Part shown: one piece after another, positions 54,701 through 64,000 of the stretch | Position numbering within the stretch: the first letter of the stretch is position 1 | Layout of the letters: the number at the start of each line of letters is the position of its first letter | Source of the DNA: Isoetes taiwanensis | Taxonomy: Eukaryota; Streptophyta; Lycopodiopsida; Isoetales; Isoetaceae | Length of the DNA stretch: 64,000 nucleotides | Assembly: GCA_021234155.1 (NCBI GenBank) | Contig: JAJEKV010000045.1 | Location: 6,380,753-6,444,752, forward strand | Direction of reading: 5' to 3' | The notes under the pieces: generated by a model | Seen by the model: the letters and a program-made list of their open reading frames with translations, nothing else | Told to the model about the DNA's origin: nothing | The model's database searches: none | Translations under genes and position numbers: made by a program

Positions 54701-55999
54701 TCAATCTGAGCGCACACACTTGATCCTTTTTCCTGTTTCCAGCTCCACCTTTGCTGCATATTGTTTGAATGCTTCAAAAGCTTGCTCCTTTGTCCTTAAG
54801 CAGTAAATCTTTGCCTTCCTGCTAAAATCATCAATAAAGGTTATGAAATATTTTTTTCCAGTTAGCCCTGTCACATTTAAGGGACCACATAGGTCCGTGT
54901 GGATCAATCCCAGTATCTCATCCGATCTGCCTTTTGCCTTTGAGAATGGGAGTCTAGAATGTTTTCCCAACATGCAACCCCTGCAAATGTGGTCTTCTAG
55001 TTTGTTTTCTGCTGACTTGATCCATCCATTCTTTATCATGGTTTCTATGTTTTTAATATTTGCATGTGCAAGTCTTTCATGCCAGGTTGTGATGTTTGGT
55101 ACTGTGGTCAGATTTGCACTTCCAAGACACTTTGCATTTATCCCAAATAAATTTCCAACACGTCTTCCTAAAAATTTTAGCACATCTCCTTCATAAATTT
55201 TGCAATGCATTTGTTCAAACACAACCTTAAAACCCAAATACACAAGTTGGGAGATTGATATTAAATTTCTGACCAAGCTAGGTACACAAAGTACATTTTG
55301 CAAATTCACAACTTCTCCATCTAAACTAAATAGCTCAAGAATCCCAATGTCTTCTACTTTTTGCAGATTTCCATTTCCAACTTGGATAAAACCTCCTGGT
55401 GTTTCCCTTTTCTCCTTCAAGATTTTGGGATTGCATGCAATTGTTTTTTCGGCTCCACTGTCTAAAACCAGAAAATCCTCATGGTCAATATCATCATTAC
55501 ATGCAAGAATTTTATGCAAACATACCTCTTCAACTTCTTCATTTGTGTCATCTTCAAGCATAATTTCTTCTGCAACATTAGCTTCATGAAATGTATTCCT
55601 CCCTCTTCCCCTTCCTCTTCCTCTATAGCCTGCACTTCCTCTGCCTCCTCTTCCCCTTCCCCTTGTATTATTCTTTGGAGTAGAGCAGTTAGATGCATAG
55701 TGTCCCCTGCCACCACAATTGTAGCAATTTATCTCCTTCACTAGATTAGGACAGTTTACTTTTATGTGACCATATTGATCACAGTTATAACATGGTCCAA
55801 TTCTGCCACTTGAACGATCTTCTTTCTTCCCTCTGTTCTTAGCAAATAATATTTGAGAAGTCTCCTCTTCTTCTAATACTTTGTTTTGTTCTATTTCAGT
55901 TTTAAGCATTCTTTCAGCCTCAATTCTTGTTTTAGCAATTGTTCTTATGAAGACTGCCACATTCCCTAGGCCTGCCACTGCCCTAGATATAGCTAACAC
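54701..55999 (-). pseudogene. Copia nucleocapsid, protease and integrase N-terminal part
   Basis: Starts just after a TAG. Two zinc knuckles (CYNCDQYGHIKVNC and CYNCGGRGHYASNC) are followed by an Arg/Gly-rich stretch, then the protease active site (LVLDSGAEKTI), GNGNLQKVEDIGILELFSLD and NVLCVPSLVRNLISISQL. The integrase zinc finger (WHERLAHANIKNIETM...CRGCMLGKHSRLPF) and core start (HTDLCGPLNVTGLTGKKYFI, TFIDDFSRKAKIYCL) complete it. The typical SGA(S/T) protease triad is present as SGAE. Confidence 0.95.
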
Positions 56000-56542
56000 C
56001 TACTGCTGTTGGGAATAAATTACCCCTGCTCCTTCTAAGTCAGCCACAATATTATCGAAATTCTGAAAGAATTCATTAACATTGTCTTTATCACTAAATT
56101 TTAACCTCCTCAGTTCATTTTCCAAAACATCTATTTGTGAAGATGTTTTCTCTTCATATGTTAAAAGCATATACTTCCACATTTGACTAGGACTCATACC
56201 TCTTAGTTTGAGCACTATACTCGAGCTCACTTTGCTCATGATGATACCCTGAGCTTCTCTCACTTTTGAACTGTCTTCAAATATCCTTTCCTTGGAAACA
56301 ACCTCTCGTATCTCCACTTCATCAGTTTGTTCTTCATTTGATGAAGAACTGCCCTCAGCTACAACAGTTCCAATTTTCCCAACAGCACTACTTGACTTTC
56401 TTCCATCATTATCTTCTATGAGATCCCACAGATCTTCAACCTGCAAAACATGTTTGACCTTCTCTTTCCATACTTGGAAACCTGAATCTCCCTTGAAGAC
56501 TTCAATTGCACTGAGTAAACCAGCACCAAACCTGCTTGCCAT
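56000..56542 (-). pseudogene. Copia Gag N-terminal part
   Basis: MASRFGAGLLSAIEVFKGDS, GFQVWKEKVKHVLQVEDLWD, AQGIIMSKVSSSIVLKLRGM, MWKYMLLTYEEKTSSQIDVL and LKFSDKDNVNEFFQNFDNIV match the capsid of copia Gag. It ends in QQQ and TAG; the frame downstream continues collinear Gag sequence. It starts 30 bp after the primer-binding site. Confidence 0.9.
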
Positions 56543-56571
56543 ATTGTGATCTTAACCTGCTCTGATACCAA

Positions 56572-56653
56572 TGTAAGATATTTGTTAACCCAATGAAATC
56601 AACCAGATATTTGTTCTACTCAATAATCATTGATCACAAGACATTATGAACTT
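56572..56653 (-). repeat. Copia 5' LTR remnant, cut by element 2
   Basis: 82 bp identical or nearly so to 50925-51006 (through cattatgaactt), after which element 2 starts (gggtaaaagcatg). The rest of the LTR should lie beyond element 2's right end, outside this window. Confidence 0.9.
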
Positions 56654-56808
56654 GGGTAAAAGCATGAAAGGGTGTCTATAAATGTAGCCCTTTTTGTACA
56701 TATACATATGTACCGAATGCACATTTTTGGAATAACTGTCATCATGACCAGCTAGTAACTGCCATGATTAATGGCTATCCACTACTCTGAACCCGCAATT
56801 ATCGGATT

Positions 56809-57439
56809 TTGAAATTCTTTCTCAAATTCTTTCTTGGTTTGCCTCTCGTTCACTATCCCGCCCCTGCCTTCTCTGCTTGGATTCCGATCACGAATTCTTC
56901 ATCTAGCTATGGCCCCAAAACGCCCCGGATGAGTGCTTGCTCATCACCACAGCCCAAACAAGATGCGGTGCTTCCGGCGAAGGGAATTTTACCTCCAAGG
57001 AGTTTACGTTTGGGTTCTGAGGTGATCCAAGCCAAAGACCTCCGTGAGAAACATGCAGAGGCCCACATACCCAACCTAGAGATGGTTATGAACGAGGTAT
57101 GGGGTGAAGCTCCAAAAAACAGACGAGGATTCAAGGAAGGGAGAATCCAACGCATGGAAAGATGATTTTTTAAATATTATGAATTGGTTTATGGCAAGAA
57201 ACAAAGTTACAAACCATTATATTTCAACCTATTTTGCCAGAGCATTTGCTCTTCACTTGAAGGGACGGCTTGTTGATTGGATGGACGTGGCTAGGACCGC
57301 CAAAGATCTTGCCAAAACCCTCAGTTCAGACGTTACAGAGGACCCTACAACAGGTAAATCCTCAACTATCAAACAGGACATCGTATTGCAGCAGAATATT
57401 AGAGCCCCGGGTTATTCTAGATCGATGTTGACACAATAA
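56809..57439 (+). pseudogene. Element 2 left gene: first part, unknown protein
   Basis: An open frame reads YGPKTPRMSACSSPQPKQDA, VLPAKGILPPRSLRLGSEVI, QAKDLREKHAEAHIPNLEMV and MNEVWGEAPKNRRGF. From 57104 another frame continues with AWKDDFLNIMNWFMARNKVT, NHYISTYFARAFALHLKGRL and VDWMDVARTAKDLAKTLSS. An ATG at about 56909 (MAPKRPG, then stop) suggests the original start. No domain is recognised. The shift near 57140 is a mutation or a short intron. Confidence 0.4.
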
Positions 57440-59550
57440 AAAGCGCTTACTTAAGCATGGGTTGGAGGAGAAAACTAACCTATTGAATGAAGTAGAAGCA
57501 CCGAAGAAAAAAGGAGGGATGCATTGAAGGTCATCACCGGATTGAGGGTAGAAAGGATATGCTATCCAAGATCTCGCAGCCAGACCGCCCGGAAAATAGA
57601 TGAGACAAAACAGAATTTGACAAATTGTCCTGTGATCCTCGCTGAAATGCTTTGTATGTTCTGAGTGTTGAAGTACAAGTTGGAAGACTTGGTTATGAGT
57701 AGACATGATAAAGAACAACACTCTTCTAAGCTAGAACTTGGTTTGCGGTGAAGCAACTAAAGACATTGAAAGGCATGAAATCTCAATTGAACAAGCAAAG
57801 GAAAAACTTAATTGCATTGAATTGGTTCGGGAAAGGCATTCACGATTTTGGATTTCATGGGGAGAGCAGGACCTATTGTTCTCGCACCCGGGCCCCACCC
57901 CGTAGGAGCTACTTCTATAGAGCAATTCATCACATTCGGTTCATGTACTGCTAGGTGGCCAAGGCTTTGGCAAAACCGGTTTGTTGCTTTGCTAGCTCCA
58001 TGCGAGATGCTTATTGCCTCTTCGGCTTGTGTTATCCGTCCATGAAAGACGTAATTGCATAAAAGGTTGCATCCGGGATGAGGGCATTCGAATTCAAATT
58101 TCCCTCTTTGTGAAAGGTATGCATTGCTCTCAACTAATTTAAACTTATATTTCTCTTCATTCATATTTGTTATTGTAATGCATAGTTCTACATGTATGGC
58201 TTTCGGTGCATTGCTATTCCTTGTACATGTATGTAGTGTACATCCCAGTAGCGTGAGGTACATAGGCATATATTTGCTTGTTTATTGATGCTTTTATTTT
58301 TGAGCTTGGACCCAGCAGGTTGTATCAGTTGTACATGTCTCTAATGGAGTCTACATCCGCAAATAGATGTACATGCATTTATCTTTAGAGTGCATCCAGA
58401 TGGATTGATAAGTATGTGCATTTTTACATATATGTGCTTTTTTTTTTTGGCATAGATCTACATTCCCTAACCGGATACACGGTACATCTAGTGTACATCC
58501 GGGTACATTGATGTACCTTTATGTACATTGAGGAACATGTACATGTACATTTGGCTATAGTTAAATGTAGTTACTTACATTTGGTACATTCTATGTACAT
58601 GAAATGTACATGCTTGGCGTGATGTACCATATATTTCTCATTAGTTCTGTTTTCATGTTCTTTTATGTCTATTGAAATTTAGATCATTTGTTTGTTTGCG
58701 ATGAGGTCGTTCCTATCCCGCGGCTTTAATGGCTGATGTTCTTGAGCCATCCAGCATCAACTCTCTTTTTACAGATTTTACTGAGCATAATAAGCGCACC
58801 GAATCAGAGACCCTCTACCTTCCAGCTCCGGATCACCAATGACATTTTCGCCGCATAATAGAACAATGCACCTTGCGACCGCCGAACATGGCAAAGTGAA
58901 GTTGAGGAAATTGAGAGGATGGCACTTGAGAAAGCTAAAGCGGAGTGCAGTGTGCAGAGCCTTCAATGACTGCCGCAACAGAAAAATCTTTCATCACCAA
59001 GTGCTAAATTAGTAATTGGAGAAGCTAAGAAAGATTCAACTTCGTCTCCAAAGATCATCTGCGGTCCCGCCTGACCTCGTTACGTAGAAGCTACAAAGGA
59101 CACAGATCCAGATTTTAACCCGTGAGATACCAGGGAAGAGGAAGCTGAGTTGGTAGTTGAGTCCACTCAAAGAGGAGGCAAAAGAATGCTGGTGATGGCA
59201 CTCCAAAAGGAAAAAGCAGGCAAAATCTCCAAAGAACAAAAAAAATGTCCTCCGAAAAGAAAATCTCCGTGCAAAAAGTGCCACCACCACCTAGAAAGAG
59301 GTATGTCCAAGATGAACTAATTTTGTTAAACATCTCAGATTTATGGTAATTAACCACATTTTTTTTTGTACATAGGACACGATCACAGTGAAGGAAGCTG
59401 ATCCTCGATCCTTCGAAGTCGAAACCGAAGAGGAAGAGGATCTACAAGCAAATATTGATGTGATAACAAATAAGGGTGCAGCAGCCCCTCGAAGATCTTT
59501 GAAACAGTGATGAATTTACAAGGTGAGTAATATACAATTGATTACAATAG
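57440..59550. other. Element 2 interior: repeat-rich stretch without a recognised gene
   Basis: The segment 58150-58640 is dense in gtacat/atgtac motifs (for example catgtacatgtacatttgg near 58532). Charged open fragments (KAKAECSVQSLQ near 58930, KEKAGKISKEQKKCPPKRKS near 59205) may be decayed coiled-coil exons like that of element 1. No domain can be named. Confidence 0.35.
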
Positions 59551-59560
59551 ATATATTCTT

Positions 59561-60617
59561 TTGCTAATGCCGTTGTTTCCTTTGTACAGCTTTAGTGAAC
59601 CGAATCGAAAAGGTTGGTTCCATTCACTCCTTATAGGGATTTGTCCTCCTAAGCCCGCACCCTCTATCTTTCAAAGTGATGTTGACGAAGTTCTGTGGAA
59701 GTCGGACTTGACCTCTAAGATGGTAGATGTCTATGGGAGGTAGGCTAGCATTTCAACATATTTATGTTATTTCATTCCCTAAGTCACTCATCTTATGTAT
59801 TAATATGTAATCTGGATTTGTGTGCGGTACCTTTGTAGCGATCTTCCATCCGATTGGAAACACAAGTTTTTTTACGGTTCGACCGACACCTTCCGAATTT
59901 TGTGAATTCCCTCAAGAAAAGAACGGGCGGATGCACGCAACACTAACATAAAGGAAGGGCTGGATGGCATTTTGATTGCAAGATGCCAATACATATTTGT
60001 TCCAATACGCAAGGCCCAAATGTGGCATTGGCAATACTTGTGCTTGCTGGTCCAATGAAAAGCTCTTTTCCATCTATAGCTAGCCCAAGTATACGAGATC
60101 CTCTCTCCGTCAAAGGCTATGTACCCGATGCTAAAGTGGTCCGTAAGTAAGTATGAGTTTACGTTTTGTTTTATGATTTGATTATTCTCATATTGCAATT
60201 TCTTATGCTTGATTTATTCTCACATTGCAATTTTGCGGGTTTCATAAGCTTGTGATCAATAACATGATGCTCGATCCAACAGCTTAAACCATGGTAGGAA
60301 GAACTTTGATGCTCGTGTTCTCGTCCTAAAATGCCGAAACTAGTACCAAGAACCCTTGCATGTACATTGTGGCTTACATGCACAAATTCATAGATGCCGT
60401 GGTTGATGCACCGCCCAAGCTCCATTTTTGTAAGTAGAACATGTTATTTTCCTATTAGTTATTTGTTGGTATAGTCCTCTAATACTTGTGCACCATGCAT
60501 GACACCCAGTTGGTTCACCGATGCCTATGCCAAGTCACGGAGGGATCATCTAATGGAGGCATTAATTGTAGAAGGCGAGATGAATATACAAGCGGTTGTT
60601 CCTACCACGGGTAGATA
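59561..60617 (+). pseudogene. Ulp1/C48-type protease module of element 2
   Basis: Segments in order: FQSDVDEVLWKSDLTSKMVD near 59670; SDLPSDWKHKFFYGSTDTF near 59840; LDGILIARCQYIFVPIRKAQ followed by MWHWQYLCLL near 59970-60045, matching the Ulp1 strand with IF(I/V)P and the catalytic His in HW; and STKNPCMYIVAYMHKFIDAV near 60345-60405, matching the strand with the catalytic Cys (usually DCG, here PCM). An exon-like tail reads WFTDAYAKSRRDHLMEALIV and ends at a stop near 60617. Frame changes separate the pieces. Assignment is by motif order and by analogy with element 1. Confidence 0.55.
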
Positions 60618-60984
60618 GTCCCTTTGACTTGTTTGTAAATTACAGTTTTGTATGAGCCATGCTCAGAGCTTCTTTGTACTCAATAAGTAATGAAAAAATT
60701 AATTTATTTGTCTCACTTACACCTGTGCAAATAACAATCGTGGTAATTATCAATGTGTTTTCTCAATTGTGTGTCCGAAATGTAATTATAAATTGTGAAT
60801 CTCAAGTGTTTTCTTGCGATGTGTGAATCATCTAATTCGTGGAGAAAGCTCGTTATCTTTGACTTAAATTTCGTGTTGGGCAAGAGTGTGCACAAGAATG
60901 AAAATATTAACTCAAGATACCAACAGATCCGAAAGATGAGCTTCAATTTAATATAGGAAATGTGTTTTTTTACCGGGCCGTGGT

Positions 60985-61455
60985 TAGCATCAATCGTTAG
61001 CATTTGTAAGAGAAGGGTTTGATGTTGCCATCTGGTCTTCACTCACTTCTAAAAATCTTCAACCAATTGTGGAACATATTTGTGATGCTTTTTCCATAAA
61101 GTTGAAGTTTGTTTACAGCCGGGAGCAAGTGTTGGACTCTCGCCACACAAACACCCTACCAAACCTCAAAAGGGGTTGTTTGTGAAACCATTAGCGTGGT
61201 ATGGAAAGAGTACCCGTGAGTACTATGGACATACAGTTCGATCGACGACGAAAGATACAAATCCACTTTGAATCCTCGTGAGGGAAGCTACATATGTCCT
61301 TTCTCTTGGACACCGATATTAGCTAGTGACGTATTGCTTGTCATGGAGCTCATTCCATGGCTTAATGGATTCAAAATGGCCAAGATGGTATAGTTTATGT
61401 GAAAGAGCATCCAATGACTAATGCAAAAGATGGCATATCGAAAGGGTGGAAATGA
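60985..61455 (+). pseudogene. NIF-type HAD phosphatase domain of element 2
   Basis: Translation gives FVREGFDVAIWSSLTSKNLQ, PIVEHICDAFSIKLKFVYSR, then FVKPLAWYGKSTREYYGHTV, a segment like NPREGSYICPFSWTPI, and LLVMELIPWLNGFKMAK with VYVKEHPM. These match the order of the element 1 domain (FEIALWSSMAKSN, GRFLFIWN, LPWLEGLLAAE, YVKEHQM). The upstream catalytic DxD/N segment is not readable. Several frame changes and stops are present. Two independent decayed copies in one transposon family argue the domain was part of the ancestral element. Confidence 0.65.
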
Positions 61456-61729
61456 TTTTGTCGGGCAAACTATGGCAAAGAACTTGGGTGCTCACGCCTA
61501 AATTTAGTCAATATACTGAGCAAGGAATGGAGAAACCGCCATCATGTTATTGGCCTCTCGACCGCCCATTGTTGGTACAGACTTTGACTGATGTACAAAT
61601 TCAAATGTTATGAATATATGTATCAAAGTTTTTGTTCATTGCACTTGAGTACTCTATTCTTACTGTCTTTCTTATTGGTACAATTATGAGTGTGTATACA
61701 TAATTAAGTGATCTTCATTTGCTTTGTAG

Positions 61730-62161
61730 ATGAATGGACTGAAACACAAAAAGACTATTAAGAAACTAAGAGATAGAGTTCTGCTGCACCCAGAGGTAAT
61801 ACAAACCAACACAAGCTGCAAGTACATAGGGTTGGGGACCGATTATCGCCTCTATACTGCTGTTCTTCCTGAACTTTGGGAAAAGGTTGAGCAAATTGAA
61901 AATTATGAGGAACGAGCAACCATGAAAGGTATATTGGCAAAGAAATCACTTGTTGCACAACCCTTGGGGGAAGGCACGTGTCCTGGAAGATGCAGGCTAT
62001 GTAGGATGGAAAGGTTTGCCAGTGGCACGTGCTATAGAAACCGCATGGACTACTGCTTTAGAGGATATCTCTTCAGCCTCTCGGCGGGCTGGAAGACATG
62101 ATGCAATAGTCATAAGATATCAGGCTCCTACTGACATTTTGAAGCTTGGTCATGAATTATG
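61730..62161 (+). pseudogene. Element 2: unknown C-terminal module
   Basis: Begins after an acceptor (catttgctttgtag). One frame reads LKHKKTIKKLRDRVLLHPEV, IQTNTSCKYIGLGTDYRLYT, AVLPELWEKVEQIENYEERA and TMKGILAKKSLVAQPLGE. Another continues ARVLEDAGYVGWKGLPVARA, IETAWTTALEDISSASRRAG, RHDAIVIRYQAPTDILKLGH to a stop at 62161. A frameshift near 61970 joins them. I know no family; it has no obvious counterpart in element 1. It could be further cargo or a captured gene piece. Confidence 0.45.
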
Positions 62162-62363
62162 AGCCATGCTCATTTTTGGGTGTGTTATATTTATGTCCAC
62201 AATATAAATATATCAACCATTTGTACATGAAAACCTGTCCCATTTCTTATCTTTGCCATGACTGAAAACCATTTTAGTGTTTATGCAATTCAACTTTCTT
62301 GTGTTCAATTCTAATCAACTTACACTTAACAAATTTTTATAAGATTTCTAGAATGTACAATAG

Positions 62364-62404
62364 ATGTACATAAGATGTACATCTGTTGTACATCTTATGT
62401 ACAT
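62364..62404. repeat. Perfect 18-bp inverted repeat made of gtacat motifs
   Basis: The arm atgtacataagatgtaca and its exact complement are separated by a 5-bp loop (tctgt). It lies at the convergent 3' ends of the two gene sets of element 2, where a bidirectional terminator or transposase site could lie. Confidence 0.9.
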
Positions 62405-62697
62405 TGATGTACATAATGCACTTCAAGTAGTCCAGTTCTTGAGTTCTTATAACAAAGTATTACAATATTTCAGAAAGTACTACGATCCGACTTAGTCCAT
62501 GTCATCTACAATTGTTTGGAAGTTGTGATAACAATGTCTCATGGACTTCATCCGGCAAGTGAAATGTTTGTGGCTTGCCCCTTCAAATTTTGTGTTTTTT
62601 ACTTTCTTGAATGGGATTCGAACCCCAATCACGGTCTCCTCGGTACCAAAACATTCTTAGTAGGAAGCGGTTTATACTTATTGTGGCAGCCCGATTA

Positions 62698-64000
62698 GTT
62701 CATAATATTGTCCTTCAATGACACTAGTGCCGCCAGAGTATTCATTTCCATAGTCATCAATTGAATCTTCTTCCAATGCATGCTTTTCCCTCGGTGCACA
62801 TGAGAACATAGTATGAAACACCTTCCACATTGTCCGTGCCGCAAAAGACACAAATACATCCTCAAAATGCCTACGTTGTCATCTAAACCAGACCTAGCCC
62901 CTCGCATACAAAACTTCCACATCATTTTCAGCTTCAACACGAGGGCAATATGATCTCGTGGGCTCCAAACTTTTTAGAGACCATTCTCCACAATGTTTAA
63001 TGTTCTCACAATTCAACCAATTGAAGTTAATGCAAGCATCACAAAAGCACGAGAGTGGTCTCGCATAGCAACTTTGTTGGATCTGGCTGGTTTATAGTTG
63101 ACCGCGAATGTATCTGGCTGAAAACCGTAAAGTCTTGCAATTGAATGCTTGCTGCCTGTTCACATCTGTTTTTCCAACCTCCCAAAACACCCTTTCACAA
63201 TCCGATTCCTTGGCCCTTAAAACCACAAGCCAAGCTTTCAGACCACACCGGCATGCCATTTTGTTTTCTCTCCGCCGCTCTCAAGCCACAACTTTGCTAT
63301 ACCAGCCTCGCCATCATGTGTGCCTTTCCCATGGCCAGATCCAAAGAAATTCCATATCACTCGAATTTTATTTTCAACATGGTATCTACAGATTCCATAC
63401 CATGCACGCGTCTTGATTTGAATTGAGATGCACAACCATCCGACCACACATAATGAAGGTTTATGTGTCCACCTCCATTATTCTTAAGCCACCCCAAATG
63501 TAATTTAAAACCATGTTGCACAAAATGAGTGTCATGCTTCCTTATCCGAAAACATAGAAATGCACTTTTTTTTTAAGCTTACCTTCTATTTTCATCATTG
63601 AAATATGGACCAAAATACTAATTTGATCAGGATTCCAATGCTCTCGGATTGCACTTCCGTCCCCGGTTTCAATGTGTAGTTCTCTCAAAAAGTCAACAAA
63701 TGCACAACACACTATTATCCGGAGTTTCTCAACACATCTTTTAAAACTGCTTGCTCGCCGCAGTGTCTTTGTAAAGTTATGATCTGTAAACTTAGCAAGC
63801 TGATTTTTCATGTTCTTTAACAAAAATGATGCTTTGTCATTCGATCAACTAATCTAAGCCTTCTGGATGTACCTTTTTGATGGCTCATTGACATATGCAT
63901 ATACTTGCCGGTCCACATTCTCAATTCCATCTTCCTCGTTTGGACAGATGTCTAATTTCTTCACTCCACATTCATCACATTAAGCCTTTGATGCATTTTA
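62698..64000 (-). pseudogene. Transposase-like gene of element 2, partial (runs off the window)
   Basis: On the minus strand: CDECGVKKLDICPNEEDG (zinc segment, 63970 region) matches CELCGIKKFQTCP of element 1. FVDFLRELHIETGDGSA with QISILVHISMM matches DFAENYIFKEQEEVQSM with QITILVQITY, but the Glu-Asn-Tyr of DFAENY is lost. IWNFFGSGHGKGTHDGEAGI matches FFGSNHGKGEHDGKAAEL. Near 63190-63100 ERVFWEVGKTDVNRQQAFNC matches the element 1 segment before its Cys-rich region, and near 62720 GGTSVIEGQYYE matches GDSVIEGMYYKK. Several frameshifts are present. The N-terminal exon and right terminus are outside the window. Confidence 0.7.

Larger units (their letters stand above)
50925..56653 (-). mobile_element. 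Ty1/copia LTR retrotransposon, minus strand, degraded
   Basis: The 3' LTR is 50925-51623 and only the first 82 bp (plus-strand sense) of the 5' LTR remain (56572-56653), because element 2 is inserted at 56654. The primer-binding site (tggtatcagagcaggtt on the minus strand, next to the 5' LTR) matches plant initiator-Met tRNA. The polypurine tract is gaaaaggggaa beside the 3' LTR. Domain order is Gag, zinc knuckles, protease, integrase, RT, RNase H: the copia order. Two MITEs and three in-frame stops break the coding region. Confidence 0.95.
56654..64000. mobile_element. Element 2: second large transposon of the element 1 family, right end outside the window
   Basis: The left terminus GGGTAAAAGCATGAAAGGGT matches the family (element 1 and MITEs A-C) and sits exactly in the copia LTR. 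As in element 1, plus-strand modules including Ulp1 and NIF-phosphatase domains come from the left, and a transposase-like gene comes from the right on the minus strand (62698 to beyond 64000). Module order differs: here Ulp1 precedes NIF. Repeats are gtacat-type and not CCA-type. Frameshifts and stops are present in all modules. Confidence 0.8.

Noticed and set aside
62610-62640. Possible tRNA T-arm (ggggttcgaatccca on the minus strand)
   Set aside because: The B-box is good, but the T-stem pairs only three bases and no acceptor or D-arm is found.

Overview
This window looks like nuclear DNA from a land plant with a large, transposon-rich genome. The evidence is a plant-type HAD/NIF phosphatase gene split by short AT-rich introns, a plant leucine-rich-repeat (LRR) gene remnant, a Ty1/copia element primed by initiator-Met tRNA, and Tourist-like and hAT-like MITEs. 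A Penelope-like reverse transcriptase (RT) and Sola-like DNA transposons lean towards a non-flowering plant (bryophyte, lycophyte or fern grade) or a conifer; that placement is inference. Only one gene looks intact, the HAD phosphatase at 26274-28265 on the minus strand (six exons, about 292 aa). Almost everything else is mobile or repetitive.

Layout. 1-3712: noncoding DNA and a decayed Penelope-like RT, cut off before its catalytic YxDD. About 5241-14641: a candidate Foldback-like element with inverted ends and inverted, diverged tandem arrays; it holds a CGTCA-rich MITE, a 0.93-kb palindrome and an LRR pseudogene. 14974-24859: element 1, a DNA transposon with both ends visible. 24970-25600: small repeat debris. 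26274-28265: the HAD gene, with mitotic-type promoter motifs and a Tourist-like MITE upstream. 29071-30125: tandem repeats and tRNA-like units. 30330-33087: a candidate element with palindromic arrays at both ends and a GC-rich core. 34560-37830: LINE 3'-end debris. 38651-44373: a LINE with a 17-bp target-site duplication (TSD), containing a hAT-like MITE and a gag-only LTR retrotransposon. 44521-47100: a second LINE of the same tail type, on the minus strand. 47101-50924: noncoding DNA with diverged duplications. 50925-56653: a copia element (minus strand) with two MITEs inside it and its 5' LTR broken by element 2. 56654 to beyond 64000: element 2.

The most interesting system is the family made of element 1, element 2 and three ~320-bp MITEs (45379-45699, 51853-52174, 53501-53821). 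All begin GGGTRAAAGCAYG, and the MITEs have 4-bp TSDs. The two large elements share genes converging from opposite ends. From the right comes a transposase-like gene with a DFAENY motif, a C-x2-C-G-x-K-K zinc motif, an SDGA motif and an HGKG-x-HDG motif. From the left come modules including an Ulp1/C48 cysteine protease and a NIF-type HAD phosphatase domain, neither normally part of a minimal transposon. In element 1 the introns of both convergent genes carry several hundred bases of CCA-type satellite, in the same sense relative to transcription. Both large copies are frameshifted and probably inactive. The 4-bp TSDs and GGG termini point towards the Sola superfamily, but the phosphatase and protease cargo and the intronic arrays are, to my knowledge, not described for it.
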